A stretch of 64,000 bases of DNA from Larix kaempferi (GCA_027924585.1 BSBM01000096.1:4774001-4838000), one strand, 5' to 3'. Counted from the first letter of the stretch, positions 45,678-57,863 are shown. Notes: generated from the letters alone by a model not told the origin. Translations and numbers: made by a program.

Positions 45678-47139
45678 CTGCCAAGCATCACTTGAAATGT
45701 TTCCCTTTCCAGGGCGGGATGGGCTACCGTGGGATATCCATTTCTCCCTTGCTTTTTCAACTTGAGAAATGTATGGAGTCTCTGAAAATTCCTTATTGGA
45801 TAAATTTTGCTGTTCGCATAATTTGTTGATGATGTGCTCAGGAAGATCTCTATGTAGAAGACGAGCTGTTCGATGCCGATACCTTGAATGGAGCTGTTTA
45901 TATCGATCATTTGCAATGATTATTTGCTGCGGAGAAATAGTGTGCTGCCCATCCAATATATAAAAATTTACTGTTGGCAAATTAATTTCTTCTAAATTTC
46001 CAGGAACAAAGGGAAATCTGGTCTCCTTTTTGAAAGGAAATAGAATGGCATCTCTCAACGTTGTTGTAAATGTATGGACAAGAGATAAAACCATATTTTG
46101 CACGACCTCCTCATCAACCTTTCGATATTGTAAGTGCGGAGGTGCAACAACACATCTTGCTACGTCAATGGAAAAAATGTTCTCATTAAACAAAAATAAT
46201 TTGATTTGCTCTTGTTAAACTTCTTTTGAACTTTCGAAGCTCTTAGTCACTTTCCGCATCATCGCTCTAGAAGGAATTCCTTTCAATTGTTTGAAGGAAG
46301 TTTTATCCACATCTTTTACAATAAATTGGAGAAATACCCTTCTGTTGTACATAAGAATCCTTTTGTGGCACACCTTTATCGGCTTCTTACTAATATTCAT
46401 GTAATGCAATATAGAGGAAGTTTTCGCAGCTTGCATTCTTTTCCTCCATACCGACAAAATTCCTTTCTTCAAGGATGACGCAGTTTCAATTCCGGAATGA
46501 TTAGAAACCTCATACGAGGGAAAAACCCACCCTTGCTTTGCACAGGAAATCGGATCTAGATCGGGACCACTTTTCATTAGATCTGGTCGATAATTACAAA
46601 CCATAAGATCAAGCTATGCAAGGAAACAGTTTTCACCATCGACTGCTTCAACTTGAACTCGCAATTGTTCATCAGATTCAACGGGATCCGCATATGTCAA
46701 TATCCCAACTCTACTATGAGCTCCATCGTCACTCAAGCAGAAAAGATATAAATCCGGGTGCAAATTATCTGGTTCGTCCATCTCAACATACCATCCATTT
46801 CTGAATGGATGATGGTAGTAGTAATCTGTTATCAATTCAAAGAGAGGGATTTCCTGGTAGTTACTGAGGCTCAACAACCCAACCATGCTTTATATGCAAA
46901 ACAATCAATATTAAGTAGTCAATATAAGAATGCACACAATGTCTATAATTATAAATTAGTGTTTTAATATTAGATGTATACTTGAAAATGTTCATGTTAA
47001 TGATCGATGGTTAAGGAATGACCCCTCATTTTCAAAATCAATTGATTGATTAAGAAAAAATCTACTAGCATTATCCATGAGAGATCGAATGCACATTTTA
47101 CAGAGTCATTTGAGATAAGGATCGATCATAGAACGAGCG

Positions 47140-48665
47140 ATCATCAGAGAAGGGGCGACCGATCCTTCTTGTTTATGTGTATGAGTTAATCACATGTTTT
47201 GTATTCGAGTTTATGGTATTTTTTGTACTTAATTATATGTATGTGAATGGTAATTGCACATTGATTATTTGGAATACAAGTACGTGATTGTGGAGAAGAA
47301 ACACATAGTTTCACGAATTTGTGGCTAACTGGTGAATATAGTAGAGGTTTTCTTGTGTATATATTTATCTCGTGAATGAAGGGTCGGCTGACCCTTATTG
47401 TCCCCAGTCTTTTTTTAGTGTTCACCATTCTTCATATACATGAATTGACACCCTCACCTATGAAGGTTGAATATTTGGACAAAATTATATGCAGGCCACC
47501 CGATAATTTGAAAAGATTTCTGGTATTAAAAATGGAATTTACATGCATTGAATAGATAACAACCTGAATTAAACTTGGATAATTAGTGGAAAACAAGCTC
47601 TACAAATCATATAGAGATAACACAAAAAACTTATTAAAGAGTATTGATTGGATTGTTTCTTATCTCTTCTTTTCCACCAGACCAAATCATTTTGACTGTA
47701 ACTAAATGGCTACGTTGGCTTTGTTAAAAATTCCCATGCAATGAAGGGGAGGACGACCTTTCTTCTACCAAGTATTCTTTTCATAATAGTTTTATACTGC
47801 AAGAAGGGTCGGCCAATCCTTCTTGTGTTCAATATCCTGGATACAGGTGAACTCCTCGATATAGGTGTTCACAATTTTATACTAAACAAAGGAGTGGCCG
47901 ATCCTTCTTGTCGGAGGTTGGAAGTCAGGATAAATATTGTTTAATGTTATAACTTAGCCAATATCCATTCCCCACTATTTAACGCGGAAGTCAGGAGTCA
48001 GGAATTGTTGTCTCATCCCACAATATGCATTGCGGGTTGCGGGATAGCGGAATTGATGGAACGTTTTAAGAAATCTAGGTATCCGCAATCCACAATATAT
48101 TTGCGTCTTTGGAAAAGGCGATGAAATCCTCATGCGGGGTGAAACAAGGGTTAGTCGATATTTCTTGTGTTGAGTATTTTGTTCAAAGTATTTCTAGGCT
48201 GCAAGAAGGATTGGGCGATCCTTATTGTGTTCACCATTCTGGATACAGGTGAATTGGAACATATAGGTGTCTACAGTTCTCTACTAAACGAAGGGGTGGC
48301 CGATTCTTCTTGTCGCAAGTCGGGATAAATATTGTTGACATGTTATAACTTAGCCAATACACCAATCCCAACTATTCATTGCGGAAGTCGGAAGTCTGGA
48401 ATTGTTGTCCCAGCCTAGGCGGGTTGAATATTTTTACAATTCACTCATAAATGAAGGGTCGACCGACGTTTCTTCTACCCAATATTCTGTTCAAAATAGT
48501 TATAGATTACTAGAAGGGTCGGTCGAACCTTCTTATGTTCACCATTCTGGATATAGGTGAATTGTTGGATATAGTTGTTGATAATTTTATAATAAATGAA
48601 GGGGCGACCGATCCTTCTTGTCGGATGTCAGAAGCCAGGATAAATATTGTTTTATATGTTATAAC
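47140..48665. repeat. Palindrome block 2
   Basis: About ten near-palindromes of the GAAGGGTCGGCCGACCCTTC type, for example at 47150, 47377, 47743, 47803, 47888, 48453, 48513 and 48598. It holds two full 60/85-spaced triplets and a third partial one (48205, 48290). A GCGGGTTGCGG zone lies at 48020-48110. 47489-47560 repeats 34484-34555 of block 1 (GCAGGCCACCCGATAATTTG). It lies just upstream of the methyltransferase-like gene. Confidence 0.85.
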
Positions 48666-49072
48666 TTAGCCAATCTCTGTTCTAGGATGAATTTTGCATT
48701 AATTTGGAAGAAAGAACATTGACAATATTTAAATGTGTGGATCAGAGCATATAAAATGAATTCTAACTTAGATATTACAGTCAACTATGAGGCAAAGCGA
48801 TAAGATGGTGTAACATGAAATACATTCACAAAAGAGAAATTAAAAGACTAAAGAAAGTAACAACATATGAATCTCTGTTTTGGATATACTTGTACTTCTG
48901 TTATTCATTAAAGTCTTCAAAAAATATTATGTCACTGTATTTTTTGCTCTCGGATCCAACCCCTATTACTTTGTAAAATCAAAATTATACAAAACGTTCT
49001 TTGAATTCTTCGTTAAAAACATAAATTTCAAAGAAATCTAAAAATGGGACATCCAAATCTATTCTCAAATAT
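48666..49072. other. Gene-free spacer
   Basis: AT-rich. The ATGAATTCTAACTTA stretch at ~48755 faintly resembles ~59130 left of block 3. Nothing else was recognised. Confidence 0.4.
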
Positions 49073-50523
49073 TTATTCCTGACATAACTTGTGTTTTGGT
49101 TTCCCAAATCTTTCAACAATTTTCCATTGCTCTTGAGTTGGGATTTCATAATCCATCATTTCTTTCACCATCACCTCCAATTCTATGCATTCTGTGTAAC
49201 ATGCATCTGGTAGACCCTTCTTAATCATTACAAATTGTTCAAGTATTTCAAAATCATCGGTCAATTTATCAATTATTGTCTTTCCAATTAATCCTTTGAC
49301 CATGACATAGGATCATAATTTATCCTTTCAGGCTCTTGGAAATCCATAATCTTCAGTAATTTTTCTACTAAAGAGAGGGATGCTTTATTCTTAATGATGA
49401 ATGGACCAACTTTAAGAGGGAATTTCACATCCAATGCATTTTTGAAAGCACATAAATGTTCTTCTTCGGAATGCAACCTTTGTCTAATAAAATCCAAGGC
49501 AAAAACCCTTGCTGTTAAAAAAGCTGGCAACATATATGGTGCTTTAGTAAAACCATACACCCTAATTATAGTATGTTCTTTATACAAGAACCAATCACCC
49601 ATTTGGCCTTATGGTGTAGGCTGCAAAGTTTCTTTCATTTGTTCTAACACTCGGGGCATTTCAGGATTAAAAATAATTTTGTAAACTTTTGCCATGATTT
49701 TATGGGTGAACTCAAACATATTGACATGTTTAGGAAAGTCATGAGAAAAGATGGTACCAATAAAATTGGATTCCAAAATGTTTGAACACATGAACAACTT
49801 TAGGAGATATGACTAATATATGAAATGCTTCAACTGGTTGAATTTCACCAACTGGACATGAATCGCTTCAGCTAGGAATTCATCAAAATTAAAACAACAC
49901 ACTGGACTCGACTGTGACTCTGAAAGTGCTTGTAGAAGGAAACCTAACATAACTTCCGTGATTGACTTATCACTATCTAGACCTAAAATTTGACTCAACA
50001 AGGACAAAACTAACTGGGTATCTCGCTGAAATACATCAATACTCAAAGGGAACGATAGGTTTTCATGCGATTGACCATCTTTCAAGACTTGTAATAAAAA
50101 CTTGTCTTTTTCTGCAGGACTATAGTTTCTATACAAATTTGCCAAATTTTCTTCGTTTAACAACTCAGGGCTTTTGGGAAATGTTTCAGGTAAAAGTATA
50201 ACCTCACGTACAATATGCACATTTACTCGGCATAGAATTTTGGTCATTTTTACATTAATGATTACCCTTTCGCCATGCGAATAATTCGCCGCACACCAAC
50301 AAACAAATTCGGGGAAGTGTAGGGTTTGTTCGACACACAAATAATATAGAAAATAACCTAAAACATTAAATACATCCTTTCCCTGCGACTTAAACTGCAA
50401 AATACTACACACAGACAAAAGAGGGTCGAAAATATCCCTTTCCGTGTCAAATACAAGCTTCTCGTTTTCATCTGAACTTTCATTGAAGGGAAGAAGGTCT
50501 TGGGTTTTCTCCATTTGTGACAC
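49073..50523 (-). pseudogene. Unrecognised ~475-codon protein
   Basis: I do not recognise the family with confidence. ATG at 50523 opens MSQMEKTQDLLPFNESSDEN and a frame that runs to 49288 with stops at 49813 and 49609. A frameshift near 49300 then leads to a C-terminal part ending near 49073. It is mostly helical-looking, with RVNVHIVREVILLPETFP and LLSQILGLDSDKSITEVMLG. Such ILLPE-type helical proteins are common as extra ORFs of large plant retroelements, which is a weak comparison. It has no catalytic motif, zinc finger or membrane segment that I can see. Its 3' end faces palindrome block 2. Confidence 0.5.
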
Positions 50524-51301
50524 AAAATCTAAACACTGAGGGTTTCGAGCTACCTATGAAGTGAGGTTCTTGCGTGCTATTCCAGTTGATGAAGACAACT
50601 ACGTGTTTCTCGCAGGTTCTTTTCCTCAAGGCAATAAGTGAAAAAAACAGTTTTTGAAATTTCGAACAAACCTTTTATAGAACATATGCTTAGGTGGTTT
50701 CGGAACTTCTCCAAGTTTAACCACCGCGCACTTTCTAGCATGGGAACCCATTTCCACCGTCGATTTTCTTCTGAGTGGGTCTGCATCATAATTCTGCCAC
50801 CTTGCTACACATTTGTTTGTTTTGGTGTGAGTTGTCCAATTTTTTAGCACCTTTTCCACCTCTGCCTTTGGAGTCAGAGACCTTAGAATAGTGACAATAT
50901 TTGCATTTTTCCTCTCTATAAACATTAATAAGCAATGTTATATTAATGTTAAATAACCCAAGAATCCATATAGAATAAATTTAAAAAAAATAAAGACAAA
51001 AAGGCTAACAATATGAAGAAATCACTTGTTTGATCAATTGTACCAATTCTAGACATTGTTTGTAGATGGGTTTGTAGAAGATCTAGTGTAACATGGGAAG
51101 AAGTTGATGCAGAAGAGGGAGAGATGACCATAATAGATAAAAGAAGTCTAAACAACAAGAACAATCTTCCAAGCTGGCATTGAGATGAAACATTAAATTA
51201 GGAAAATAAGGAGAGATCACATGTCGTAGCAATAACATCTAAGGTTGGTGTTGTTTTTTTACACAACTCATTTCATATTAGGTGCATAATTCTATTGTTC
51301 A
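50524..51301. other. Gene-free or upstream region of the 49.1-50.5 kb pseudogene
   Basis: A 99-codon minus ORF (50925-50626) has reasonable composition and could be an upstream exon or leader, but it shows no domain and no clear splice to 50523. The rest is AT-rich. Confidence 0.35.
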
Positions 51302-52433
51302 TGTAGTGTCCCTTTTTAATAAATTTTTTAAAATTGGAAAATTACAATTTTTGGCCAATTCGACCCTTAGACTATTAATGACTCGGATGCTTCCAAATGG
51401 CTCCAAATGCTTTTGATTTGGGTCTAAACGTGTTTGAAAGGTATTCAGACATAAAAAGTGACAAAATTTTAATCGTTCCTCTCTACAGCTTATAATAAGC
51501 AATGTCTAACCGAGATAAACCAAGAACCCATATATTAGAGGAAATTGTAGAAACATAAAAAATACCTAACAATTTGAAAAAAACATTTGAAAAATATTCA
51601 TAACTGTTGAGGTGTAATATGACACATTTATGCAGATATTTTAGGTTTGGAAACTTACAAAAGACTTCATCCACTTGCATTTACAATTAGAGAATGAAAG
51701 GCAAAATTACTAGGAAAATCTATGTTGAAGCCCCCAAGGGTAGATGGCTCCAAAAGAGTATTTTAAAGGATTTCGAATTGGGTCTGAAGGTATATGAAGG
51801 GTATTAAGACATAAAAAGGAACCTCATCAGTGATTGTAGACTAATATCAGAATACTTCTGCAACATCCATTTAACTTCAGAAGAAGTTGCGGAATTTCAC
51901 TAGTCAAATCGAGGTTCAAAACCCCCAAGGGTAGGAGACAAAGATGGCTTCCCAAATGTTGTAAGACCTTCCCAAATTTCAGAACAGAGACATGGTACTA
52001 ATAAAGGAATTCAATGATATCCCCAATGCATCATCAATTAGTTTCTATACGCTTCGTCAACTACCATAAATCAGATGTTTGTATACATGTCTTCACATAC
52101 TTAGAGGGGGAAATGCTAGTAAACTTCACCACTGGTTATGAAATTCGAGATTTAGGTTCCAAGGACTTGTGTAATGTTAATGAAAACTATTCATATTAAA
52201 TTTAATGACACTCCATACATCAACAAAATCACAAATATTGACTTATACAATTCGAAATAACGTCTCTTCAATCTCTGGCAACAAGATATAGGGAAAATGG
52301 CACCATTTATGCATTGTTTGGTATTTTTACATAGTTTCACTTGGTATTTCGACCTGAGATTCTTTCGAGTATTAAATACAGAGTATATCTATTAGAATAA
52401 AAATAAATGGATATTCTTGGACCATCACAAAAT

Positions 52434-52489
52434 CTACTCTCCTTCTTTGTTCTTGTGACTTTTATAAACTTCTCAAGTCCTCCATGGGT
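52434..52489. repeat. 56-bp direct repeat beside fragment G (left copy)
   Basis: CTACTCTCCTTCTTTG to CCTCCATGGGT; it recurs at 54443-54498 with two mismatches. The right copy is in its natural place in E2; the left copy is displaced to the other side of G. Confidence 0.85.
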
Positions 52490-53103
52490 ACATCTCAGGA
52501 CTGATTACACTGTCTCTGAAAAACCTTTCGTGGCATCAATCGAATCTGATGAAGCATCACTCAATAGCTTCAGGTTCGATGCCATAGGTGTGGCCATGGC
52601 CTTGCAGTCCATCATCCCGAACCGCTTCATGATCTCTATTGCATACTTCTTTGTCCAAGGAATATTCTATCCACACTTTGCCACACCTCCATGCCTAGAA
52701 AATTAATTAGTGCATCGTACCCAAGTCCCTTATCTCAAACTCGGCAGCAAGCTTCCTCTTCGTGTCAAAAATCAACCCATCCTCAACTGTCAAAACCAAG
52801 TCATCCACATACATTAGGAGTATCACTGGATTTCCTTCCTCAACCTTCTAGTGAATTGTACAAGGCTTTCCTCAGGAAATTATAACTGGAATCCGTTTTA
52901 CTCTTGGTAAAGCCCAAACTAGTCAGGACATTGTCAATTCTGTCGTACCATGTCCCGGGTGCTTGTTTCAAATCGTACAAGGCTTTCTTTAGTTTACACA
53001 CATGAGTCTCCCTGTCATGTGTCTCAAACCCGAGCGGTTTCTCCACATACACTCCCTCTTCCACTACACCATAATTCAAGAATGTTGTCCACATATCCCA
53101 CAA
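52490..53103 (-). pseudogene. pol: Copia RT fragment of G
   Basis: The minus strand shows EEGVYVEKPLGFETHDRETH and KKALYDLKQAPGTWYDRIDN. After frameshifts come the catalytic region YVDDLVLTVEDG near 52810 and then the NFLGMEVWQS that starts element D's RT remnant. It is thus close kin of D but retains the RT palm D has lost. Confidence 0.82.
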
Positions 53104-53642
53104 CTTTCTAGATGCCTTGCATATCTACCATAACATTGTTATGAGTGTGTACTACTCCAACATGTCAGCAAAGAGGTTTCATTCTAGATAAGTAGCAATG
53201 GAATGTTGTACAGTACCATAGACCACTTAGTACCCATTACTTGCATATAAGTAGTATCTTGTTCATAATTTAATGCAATTTTTTTTCTAACATGCATAAT
53301 ATACATCCTAAATATAGGAACATATTAAGTATGTATATGAGTGAACAACATTATTTAAGTAATCATATATTATACAAGTCTAAATAATAATTCAAATACT
53401 TATCTTTATTTGGTTGTTGGGTGGACTCCCTCTCAATCTTTGCTTCCTTGCAGGAACTACTGTAGTCTCTAACAGAGTGTTCTTCTTCTTGTGGGAGATG
53501 CTTTTGTTCCTGGGACAATCTCCTTCTTGTGATGAGAATGCTCCCTCTTGTTGTAATTCTTATTGGTGTGTGCTGTGAGAGCTTGGTCTTCACTACCCAC
53601 ATTTTCTTTTCGAGCTACAATTCCAACTTCTTCCTGTGAGCA
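53104..53642 (-). other. Filler and Gag-tail remnant in G
   Basis: 53104-53410 matches the non-pol filler 23690-24010 of element D. The remainder resembles the region after the gag of D, with protease and integrase deleted. Confidence 0.6.
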
Positions 53643-54179
53643 TTACTCCCACAACCTACTGAATGTGATGAGCTTCTTCCTAGCACAAATTCCTTGGATG
53701 AACGAATCCCATGACCTAGGAGGACCATTCAAGGTGGTCATCACTATTTCTCCATTCTCTCTATATTCTTCAATGGCTTCAAGTTGTTCTTTTATCTGAG
53801 AGACCTTTGTAAAGTGTGACTGCATCATCTCTGCATTTTGTATCTTGACATTCTTTAATTGATTCCTCAAAGTCATCTTCCAATTTATGTTCTTTCCTTC
53901 AAACAGCTTGGTCAAGGAGTCAAACATCTCTTTGGGTTTCTTTAGGGATGACACATGTGGTAAGAGATGGCCCTTGATATAATCTGCAATGATCCTCGTG
54001 TCCTTGACCAAGTTCTTCTTATGTAAGGCCTTAGCCTCATCTCCCTCTGGGACTGGAACCTCTTCACTTATGTAGGTATCGAATTCATTCTCTTCTAGGA
54101 TTAACCCAATCCTATACTTCCATGTTCGGAAGTTATCAACCCCTTCAAGCTTATCCTCGGGCTTGGTGTGGTGAAACAT
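53643..54179 (-). pseudogene. gag: Copia Gag of fragment G
   Basis: MFHHTKPEDKLEGVDNFRTW is a near copy of the element D Gag start, and the body (LTKLFEGKNINWKMTLRNQL, NGPPRSWDSFIQGI) follows over 178 residues. It ends at a TAA where D has CSQ. No LTR or primer-binding site is near it, and homology to D ends about 54300. Confidence 0.88.
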
Positions 54180-54442
54180 CTTAATGAGAAACTCAATTGG
54201 AAATAAAAGATTTAGATCCTACCACTAGATTTGGAGTTGGCTAGGGTTTGACAGAGAAACCGTAAAATTCCAAACTTCTGACTGGACATGGAGATGCAAT
54301 TGACTAAGGCAAGCAAGTTGGTGTGCTCATATTTTGAAAACTCCACAAATTGGTACTAAGGCAAGTAGAGTAAACACTCCACTAGCATGGAAAAGGTACA
54401 AGCTCTCCAAATTGCAAAGATGCAAATAAAAATGATCAAAAG

Positions 54443-54498
54443 CTACTCTCCTTTTTTGTTCTTGTGAGTTTTATAAACTTCTCAAGTCCTCCATGGGT
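54443..54498. repeat. 56-bp direct repeat beside fragment G (right copy)
   Basis: The native copy within E2; see 52434-52489. Confidence 0.85.
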
Positions 54499-56944
54499 CG
54501 AATTCCTTCCAAAGGATTCATTCCAAATCAATTTGGGAAGAGATTCCAATGTGTGCCACTTGTCCAACAATTCCTAGTGACTCTCCTTATTCCCTCATTT
54601 CAAATGGGTGTCTCTTTGGCAGCCCTAACTCCCTTGTGCACCTTCTTGGAGACTATTTTTATCCCTAACATGTCATATATTTCAGATGTCGACATTCAGG
54701 TCTGATTTGTGTCATAGGTGTCATAGCATCTTCATCAATTTTTGTCATACTAGAGGATAGGGAATCTAGCCCAAGTGTCACAATTATTCTAAGATGCCTC
54801 TTCCTCTTCCACTCCAATTCAACCTTACATGACTCATGCCATGAATAATACTTCTTAAAATACCCCAAGTATGTTACCCTTCATCTTGAACTTGAATTGG
54901 TGAGAGAATCATGCCAAGTGTAGTGGGGAATCTTGCCACAAATGGGTCCCACAACCTCTTAATATGTGTCCTCATGGTCCAATGCACAATGGCCTCTCCA
55001 ATTCCCAATTAGAATGGGAATCTTTCACCCTCAAAATTGGTACTAAAGAAAGTAGAGTAAACACTCCAAGCATGGACAAGTTATGCTCTCCAGTATGAAA
55101 AATGAGAAATGATAAAAAACCACTCTCCAATGGAATAGATATTATTGGTGGTTGTATTGGAATATTCCATGGTAATGATATTGGCATGAGATCCCTCTAA
55201 CTAGGTTTTGGAATGTACTATGAGGTCTCTGATGTAAGGTTTTGAAGGTGAAAATAGATGAAGTCTATTGGTGATTATTTTTGGGTTTTGATTACACTCT
55301 TTGGAGGCATATTGTTCTTCTTATTCATATTAGGGTGGTAGGATCAAGCAAGGATAGGAGATTGAAGTCTCCTTTGGGTTAGTGCTCGTGATCTGAGGGA
55401 GTTGGGGATTCCATCCAGTTGGTGCTAGTAAAACTATTGATTTGGACATTACTTAGGTCTGGAGTCTTATCTATAGGTTGGAAATTATGAAAACCAAGGG
55501 GTTGTAGCCTCGTTTTAGATGGATATAGTAAACTGAGGAGTTGGAGCTTCCTTAGGTTTCGAGCCTCCTTCCAGTTGGTGCAGTTAAATAATGGAGTCAA
55601 TTCCTTCGAGAGAGTCTGATAGCTGGACCAAATATCTCTAGAGCACATCGATGAACATGAAAGTCTCTACTCCGTAGATGGGGTTCGAATGTTCGATGGA
55701 TCAAATTCTAATCTGATTGGATTATAAGAATGCGACTCCATTTAAATGCACAAGGTTTTGATATCTGAAAGTCTGTTCTAAATGCTTACATTGCTCTAAA
55801 AAGACTACAAAAAACTGCATCCATGAAGGATCTAACAAATAATAATGCAATGGAAATGGATATCGTGTTGCATGGAATACATGATCACGTGAAAGAGAAA
55901 TTTGGAAGGTGTTCATCAAGTGGGACAAGGTACAAAATCTCTGCACAAAGGGACCCCATTCTTAGCATTACTTTTGTCCCGAGTACCTAAAAATACCGGG
56001 TAAGTAGTTCATGAGATTTGGAGTCCAAAGAAGGCATAAAAAGTATAAGGGAAGTAAGCTTACCTTAGGGGGCCTACAAACTTATGCCAATAGGCCCAAG
56101 CGCTTAAAATATTAAGCAGAGGTGTTAGATCATCAACTACACAACACGTTAGGCGACGATGAGGGCGCTATGTGGTAGGTGTTGGTTCATCCAACAATAC
56201 TAAGAGGTGGGGGGGAATCAATATTTCCTTTTTCAACCCTTTTATATAAAATTAGTATTAAGCACAAGTTAAATAATCATTCCCAATGTGAATAGGACAA
56301 TTAAAATTTGAACACACCGATACAAAATTGTTCTACAAGCACAAACTTGATGGATAACTTAATCCCATGAATTCTTTTGCCACTACAGAAAGGATGCTCC
56401 TACACCCCTGGTTTTCTACCTGCTAAACATACAAGGATGCCCCACCACCCTAAATATCTACCCACGACTGGAAAGAGGCAACAATTCCCTTAGAAGGCCT
56501 GAACCTGCCCCGTGAAGCACCCAACAAACCTCTAATTTATGATTTTGCTTCGATTTTTCAGATCTTGATTCTGATATGCAATTACCAAAACTTCATAGAC
56601 ACCTATGGTCCTCTTCATACATTTGACTTGTATGGTTATATATATTTTCAAAGAAATTTATTATTTGAAAAATTTATTAAGGAAAATCATGCCTCTTCAT
56701 AAAAAAAAATTGGATCATGCATCGACTCGTCATTGATCTTCATAGTCTTTCAATCTTGTTTTAATTAGTAAGGAATTACTAATTATGAACCCTTGCCGTC
56801 AATATGTCTCATCAGTTAAATGAAAGGGTAACGTCTTTGACCCTTACTGTCCTATAACGCGTTATAACAGTCTTTCAATTGCTTTGATTTTTAATTCCGA
56901 GGTCTAACCATTGAGCTAACCAGAGCCTTAAGTGCGGTGGCTTA

Positions 56945-57069
56945 GCATTGAGTTGCAGAGCATTAAATGTGGTAGCTTAGTTGTTAGGGTTCGTTGAATC
57001 TGTATATTTTTCAGATCCAACGGACCCTCAGCACTGAGCTGCCACATTTAATGCTTTGCAGCTCAGTGC
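56945..57069. repeat. Imperfect 36-bp inverted repeat with 53-bp loop
   Basis: Arms 56945-56980 and 57034-57069. The left arm GCATTGAGTTGCAGAGCATT and the revcomp of the right arm, GCACTGAGCTGCAAAGCATT, differ at few sites. The structure could form a stable stem. Confidence 0.75.
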
Positions 57070-57715
57070 TTAGCTTTCGCCCTGTAGATCTACTGCGATC
57101 TGTGTTCTGTTTTTTTTATGTACTGCGATCTGTGTTCTATTTTTTTTTTAGCTGTCTTTCAATTGCTTTGATCTTTGCAATTTATGAAGGCATCTAATTT
57201 GTTGGTTCAAATTTTTCTTAACTCACTGTTTGGATGTTGTTATGTATTAGGTAATTATGTTGTGATTGTGTAATTGAAAGGTGTTTTCCACTGTGCATGT
57301 GCAGGTTGACGTGGAGAAGCCACGTGGGCAGGTCTGGCGCGAAGGAGAAACGTGGGTAGGATCCTCAACATGTTGGAGTTGCATGGGAAGAAGGTGTGAT
57401 GTGGAGCGGCCACATCATATCCACATGTGCTAGAGACCGTGAAGGATGGGCGAAGGTGGTTTCGCAGATGGAGGAAGGCGGTTTTCCTTGCCACCCTTCC
57501 AACTTGCAAAATCATGTGGTGCTGCCATGTGGAGAGCAGTTTTAGATTCCGCAACCACCCATCCCTCCTTCCTATCGTGCATGTTGGGGATGCGGAATAG
57601 ACGTGGGAGCCTTGATCTTTCCCCGACCGATTGATCTTTTCCGCCATTTAAAATGGTTAGTACATTGGCATGGAGGTGATCTTGAGGATTATATCACTCG
57701 TGTGAATAATCTCAT

Positions 57716-57863
57716 CACGTTTATGATGGATTGTGTTTTATGTGTCACGATGTATAGATGATATCATGCCACACTATGATAATTAATGTCACGTTTATGA
57801 TGAATTGTGTGTATGTGTCACGACGTACAGATGATATCGAGCCACACTGTGATAATTAACGTC
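57716..57863. repeat. 74-bp tandem repeat, two copies
   Basis: CACGTTTATGATGGATTGTG at 57716 and CACGTTTATGATGAATTGTG at 57790. Both copies carry TGTGTCACGA and ATAATTAA(T/C)GTCAC. Confidence 0.85.

Larger units (their letters stand above)
42857..46886 (-). pseudogene. ParB-like plus DNA-methyltransferase-like protein, spliced, degraded
   Basis: ATG at 46886 opens a long minus-strand frame. After an unrecognised N-terminal ~200 residues comes SIDVARCVVAPPHLQY, then NFYILDGQHTISPQQ, which resembles the ParB/sulfiredoxin-fold signature (I-DGxHR). Further on, VDMCNCDSPWTKQDMLSFL resembles a DPPW-type methyltransferase motif, followed by KKYVAPNPTKG, like the KPNP segment. After a frameshift near 44412 comes QGTVLSLYTGGRLLRSLM, resembling the SAM-binding VLDxFxGxG motif. 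Three introns fit GT-AG rules and keep the frame (45677-45579, 44232-44085, 43973-43862). Stops lie at 46614, 46215, 45255 and near 45098, and further frameshifts lie in 43560-43060. The C-terminal tail has five ~9-residue acidic repeats. ParB-methyltransferase fusions are known from phages. The family assignment is from motifs only. Confidence 0.5.
51302..55110 (+). mobile_element. E2: second copy of the E1-type repeat, broken by copia fragment G
   Basis: TGTAGTGTCCC at 51302 matches the E1 start, and the same degenerate internal repeats follow (GGCTCCAAATGC, ACCTGAGATTCTTTCGAG). Similarity resumes after G at 54330 and fades by about 55110. No right end with GGGACA was found, so E2 is truncated or rearranged. 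Confidence 0.6.

Noticed and set aside
50626-50925. Minus ORF upstream of the 49.1-50.5 kb pseudogene as its first exon
   Set aside because: No splice junction to 50523 that I can defend; left as unannotated upstream sequence.
57255-57647. 130-codon minus ORF
   Set aside because: The composition is biased by short inverted GC-rich words (CCACATC, CCACGTG); no domain, no neighbouring exons.
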